A stretch of DNA of 64,000 nucleotides from NCBI GenBank assembly GCA_002794735.1, contig NBAZ01000011.1:806001-870000 (forward strand), written 5' to 3'. The translations under genes and the position numbers were made by a program. This DNA is from Pyrrhoderma lamaoense (taxonomy: Eukaryota > Basidiomycota > Agaricomycetes > Hymenochaetales > Hymenochaetaceae). How positions within the stretch are numbered: position 1 is the first letter of the stretch; the number at the start of each line of letters is the position of its first letter. Under the pieces are notes generated by a model. That model saw only the letters and a list, made by a program, of their open reading frames with translations. It ran no database searches and was not told the origin of the DNA. Shown here piece by piece: positions 60,688-64,000 of the stretch.

Positions 60688-62171
60688 ATGTTGTCAAGAC
60701 CATACCTCGAGTTAATGCGTATACACAAGGTATGTTAAGTCCCCTCCAATACAATAGCGTGTCCTCCTCTCATACGAAGTGCCTTTCTCGCTCATAGCCT
60801 GCTGGCGGACTTCTATTCTTCTGGCCAATGGGTGAGTGTCCGTTTTACTTATTTTGAGCAATTGCTAACATGAACCTTCCTCGGGGAATCTAATACCGCA
60901 ATTTGTTTTCTAAACTATCTGCAAACAGTATGGGGACTTGCAATGGCGGCGTACGCAAACAGGACCCCAGTCCCTCTACTTATAACTTTACTGGTGAAGA
61001 CGGTGTTTGGAGCATTTATTCTGAGGAGCTCGGCTTGTACCATAAATGATATTTTTGACAGAGATTTCGACCGTGCAGTCGGTGAGTCAAGTCCAACTGT
61101 ACTCATTCAATAAACATGCTCTAAATGACCTTGGCTTTTCCCCTGTGGGGTATCTATCCTTGTCCGGTGCTATCACTGCATTCCCATTCTACCTTGGATT
61201 TCACTCTAATGACTTCCAGAACGGACGAAAACTAGACCTATAGCGTCAGGCGCTGTGTCAGTGCCAGCTGCAACAATATTTTTGTTAGCCCAATATCTCG
61301 TCGGAGCCTTATTCTTCGCGTCATACAACAATTTAGTGTAAGTTCTCATTTCTACGGTCTAAATCTGGGTTTTTTTACTTATTGCCCTTTAGATTCTGGA
61401 TATCTATGATTGAGATGATTCCAATGTATGGAAGCTTGAAAAATCTCGCAATCTTTTTGATACTAACTATTAATCTATAGGTTGAGCATATATCCTCTTG
61501 TGAAGAGAATTTCATATTGGCCACAAGCCTGGCTAGCTTTATCCGTGAACATTGGTTTTGCCCAATCATGGTTCCAGATTGATGACACGTACCCGAACTA
61601 CTCACGAGCAATAACCCTCATGGTGATAGCGACAAGCTTGTATGTGTTTTAGTGTATCATGGAAGTTTCATCCTGCTAATTAATTACTTTCCCCACACAG
61701 CTGGACTGTGATGTATGGTACGTCGGGATTTGTCATATATGTTATTCTCATATTCATCACTTCTTCCTTAGACACCGTGTACGGTTGCCAGGACCGTAAA
61801 GACGACATCAAGATTGGTATATGGTCAACCGCCTTGCTATTCGGGGAGCACGTTAAGACCGCCGCTGCAATTTGTGATATAGCATTCATCATCTTTCTTT
61901 ACCTTGCGGGTAAAGCAAACGGACATGGGCTGCCTTTCTATGTGATCTGTGTTGGCGGATCAATAGTTCAATTCATATATCAGTTGCTGATCCTTGATAT
62001 CAACTCAACTCAAAGTTGTTGGGGTGCGCAGTTCTATTCTTGCCGTAAACATACAATGAAATCTTATGCTATTTTCCTCATCCCCTTGCAGAAAACTTCA
62101 AGAACAACGCGTTTTACCTTGGTCCGTTAGTTTTTTCTGGAATCCTGATTGACTATGCACGTGTTTTGTAG
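60688..62171 (+). CDS. UbiA-family polyprenyltransferase
   Basis: A membrane enzyme that attaches a prenyl chain to an aromatic ring. ATG 60,688 begins MLSRPYLELMRIHKPAGG...FFWPM. The first metal/diphosphate motif is NDIFDRDFDRAVERTKTRPI (about 61,048-61,235, split by an intron), the second DTVYGCQDRKDD (about 61,771-61,806). Around them lie about eight hydrophobic helices, and the last exon ends GILIDYARVL at 62,171. It resembles COQ2, but it lacks the N-terminal mitochondrial presequence. With an FAD monooxygenase next door, this favours a secondary-metabolism prenyltransferase over ubiquinone synthesis. At least seven short introns; no frame breaks. Confidence 0.88.
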
Positions 62172-62677
62172 TAGTTATGCTAGCCATACTATCGTTTTGC
62201 TATTTTCGCTTTGAGCGTCTCTATTGGATGGATTGGATATTGCTTTCCCCCCTTTATTTTATCTTAAAGAAATGAAGTCGATCTGCTAGTTTAGTGTATC
62301 ATCGTACTTTTTCATGTATTATATCTCCCGGACTCAATCTTTTTGGATAATACGGCGTCGTTCCGGGCGATGATTCTAGCGTACCTTGAAACATCTTACG
62401 TCAAAATTGATAAAGCAAGAGATCTACTTCAAGATATTTCTGCGGTTCGTGGGAGTGCTTCTACCAAAAATTTTAGATAAACATTAAAACAATATAAATT
62501 TCATTGATGAACAAATCCATGCACGTCATGTCAGCCTATGCCAAGTCAACTTTAAATTATTCACGCGTGATAAAAAATAGGGCTGATACTGAACGACAAG
62601 AAAAATCCATTAATCTGTACTGTTACATGAGATCTCTACATGAAAAAAAAGTCCTTTATTTCCCCTTGTTCCTAAAC
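62172..62677. other. Convergent intergenic region
   Basis: 3' regions of the UbiA gene and the FAD monooxygenase. No gene is seen. Confidence 0.5.
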
Positions 62678-64000
62678 TTATTGCTTTGACTTGTAATCTT
62701 CAAGCCACTTTTTAGCCACCTTGATGGCATCGTAATCAAAGGTCTGCCGATTATCTGTTTCAACTGAAATAGGGTTGGAGTTGGCTTCCGCAAGTTTCAA
62801 GTCTCGCGCTCGCTGTTCTTCACCATCTGGCAAGTGGAATGCTACCCTATTTGCCTGGGAAGCCATTTGGGCGGATGCACACCGAGGAGCTCGCAGTTCT
62901 TGGTATGCGGTTGCTAGAGGCTGGATCTCAGAAGGTGACGTTATTTCTGAAAAGAGAACTCCAAGAGTAGCCGCATCCTCCATCTAGTCAGAAAGAGATA
63001 TAGAGTAATTCAGTAAGAAAAGAGAATGAAGAAGTTAGGACTAGATCGGCGGAGTTCAGAGAAAGGAAAAAACATAAAAAAACGTACCGCCATTGCTGCA
63101 CCTTGTGCTCGGTAAGGCTGCGTGAGTAATAGTTAATATAAGACATTACTCATCCGTAACGGAGAGAAGGGATGCCTACAAGCATTGGGTGACACGAGTC
63201 TCCAAGTAGAAGCAAACGTCCGGTCGGGTGAATCCATCCAGTAACAGGAACTCTGTCAACGAGTTTCCGCTTATTGGCCGTCTTGACTAATCCTAGCAGC
63301 TTTCGTACTCTAAAATCAAAAATTGTTAGCCAAACCGCGTATAGTAACATTGACAAAGAAGAGCTATATCTTTCTTACCTTATTTCCCAATCCTCGAAGC
63401 CTGCACACATTGTTTCAGGGGATGCCTCAACTATCCATGATTCATTTGAATACAATGATGGATCTCCCGGGCGTGCAAGTGCAAGATGGTATTGCTTCTT
63501 GGAATCCTGTTAACATTATTTCAACTGTTATTCTTAGTTTGATTTGTCCAGTTAAATTGAGACTTACGATATTGTATGCAACGAAATGCCGCCCGGGGCC
63601 AACCCAGACCTGGACCTCTTGCTTTTCAACTAAAGGCGCCAGGTCTGGGTCTTTCAACATTTCACTCGTATCGAGGAGAGAACTTGGCATATACTCAATC
63701 AGAGACAGGACGTAAGATTAAACGCTCGCTTCTTCACACTCACCGGAATGCCACATCCCCGTGTCTCGCGGACGGTCACTGTTTCCAGTGACTAGAGGTC
63801 GAGTGATTGAACGGATGCCATCTGCTCCGACAATTATATCTCCTTCGATCACTTCTCCGTTTGACAGAGTTACTGATGGCTTCGCCTCTCCTTCGCCAAC
63901 ACTTATAGATGCTACAGGAGACCCGAACCTGACTTTAACTTTGTCATAAGTGGCAGCACGTTTGAGGAACGCTTCAGCAAGATGTCCACGCTGATGTAGC
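62678..64000 (-). CDS. FAD-dependent monooxygenase, salicylate-hydroxylase-like (5' part outside window)
   Basis: On the minus strand, reading in from the window edge: EGDIIVGADGIRSITRPLVTG (the DG motif), SEMLKDPDLAPLVEKQ, QVWVGPGRHFVAYNI, GWIHPTGRLLLLGDSCHPML (the GD motif for FAD ribityl binding), AMEDAATLGVLFSE, then a Lys-rich end at 62,678. These are the hallmarks of class A flavoprotein hydroxylases, which use NAD(P)H and O2 to hydroxylate or epoxidise substrates. The N-terminal GxGxxG dinucleotide motif is beyond the window. It is convergent with the UbiA prenyltransferase. Confidence 0.87.

Overview
The window reads as nuclear DNA of a filamentous basidiomycete, probably an Agaricomycete. 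The genes are dense and split by many short GT-AG introns (several are exactly 46 nt). The gene content also fits: a DUF6533 seven-helix protein, a BTB protein with an acidic linker, GMC alcohol oxidases, an arylsulfotransferase-like secreted protein, coronin, squalene synthase and a phosphoketolase/acetate kinase pair. Base composition leans AT. I saw no bacterial operon signals, tRNA, rRNA or CRISPR.

Layout. 0-14.7 kb: a direct tandem array with a period of about 6.5 kb. Each unit joins a MOV10/SDE3-type RNA helicase with two N-terminal zinc fingers (+) to a Ser/Thr-rich single-pass membrane protein (-). Unit 0 is a deletion remnant. Unit 1 has the helicase plus a decayed membrane gene. Unit 2 is complete. 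16.7-23.4 kb: an unrecognised basic protein, then acetate kinase (-) and phosphoketolase (+) diverging from a shared 0.75 kb promoter region; together they would turn pentose/hexose phosphates into acetyl-phosphate and acetate. 24-30.6 kb: a surface arylsulfotransferase-like protein, a 470 bp MITE flanked by TA, a BTB protein and an endonuclease/exonuclease/phosphatase protein. 31-43 kb: two GMC oxidoreductases flank a small unknown gene, an MPPED-type metallophosphoesterase and an ERMP1-like M28 membrane peptidase. 43.5-45.2 kb: coronin. 46-49.5 kb: small lysine-rich genes, two of them lying in the arms of a large imperfect inverted repeat. 50-54.7 kb: squalene synthase and an RCC2-like protein with a C-terminal PHD finger. 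58-64 kb: a DUF6533 membrane protein, a UbiA prenyltransferase and, cut by the window end, an FAD monooxygenase. The last two may be the edge of a meroterpenoid-type cluster.

A pattern across the window matters for every reader. At least 20 otherwise well-conserved reading frames break, and nearly every break is repaired by adding one base, mostly in short G/C runs. Housekeeping genes (coronin, squalene synthase, phosphoketolase, acetate kinase) are affected. I read this as systematic single-base deletions in the assembly. Gene calls below are therefore loci, and an in-frame stop is not by itself evidence of a pseudogene.
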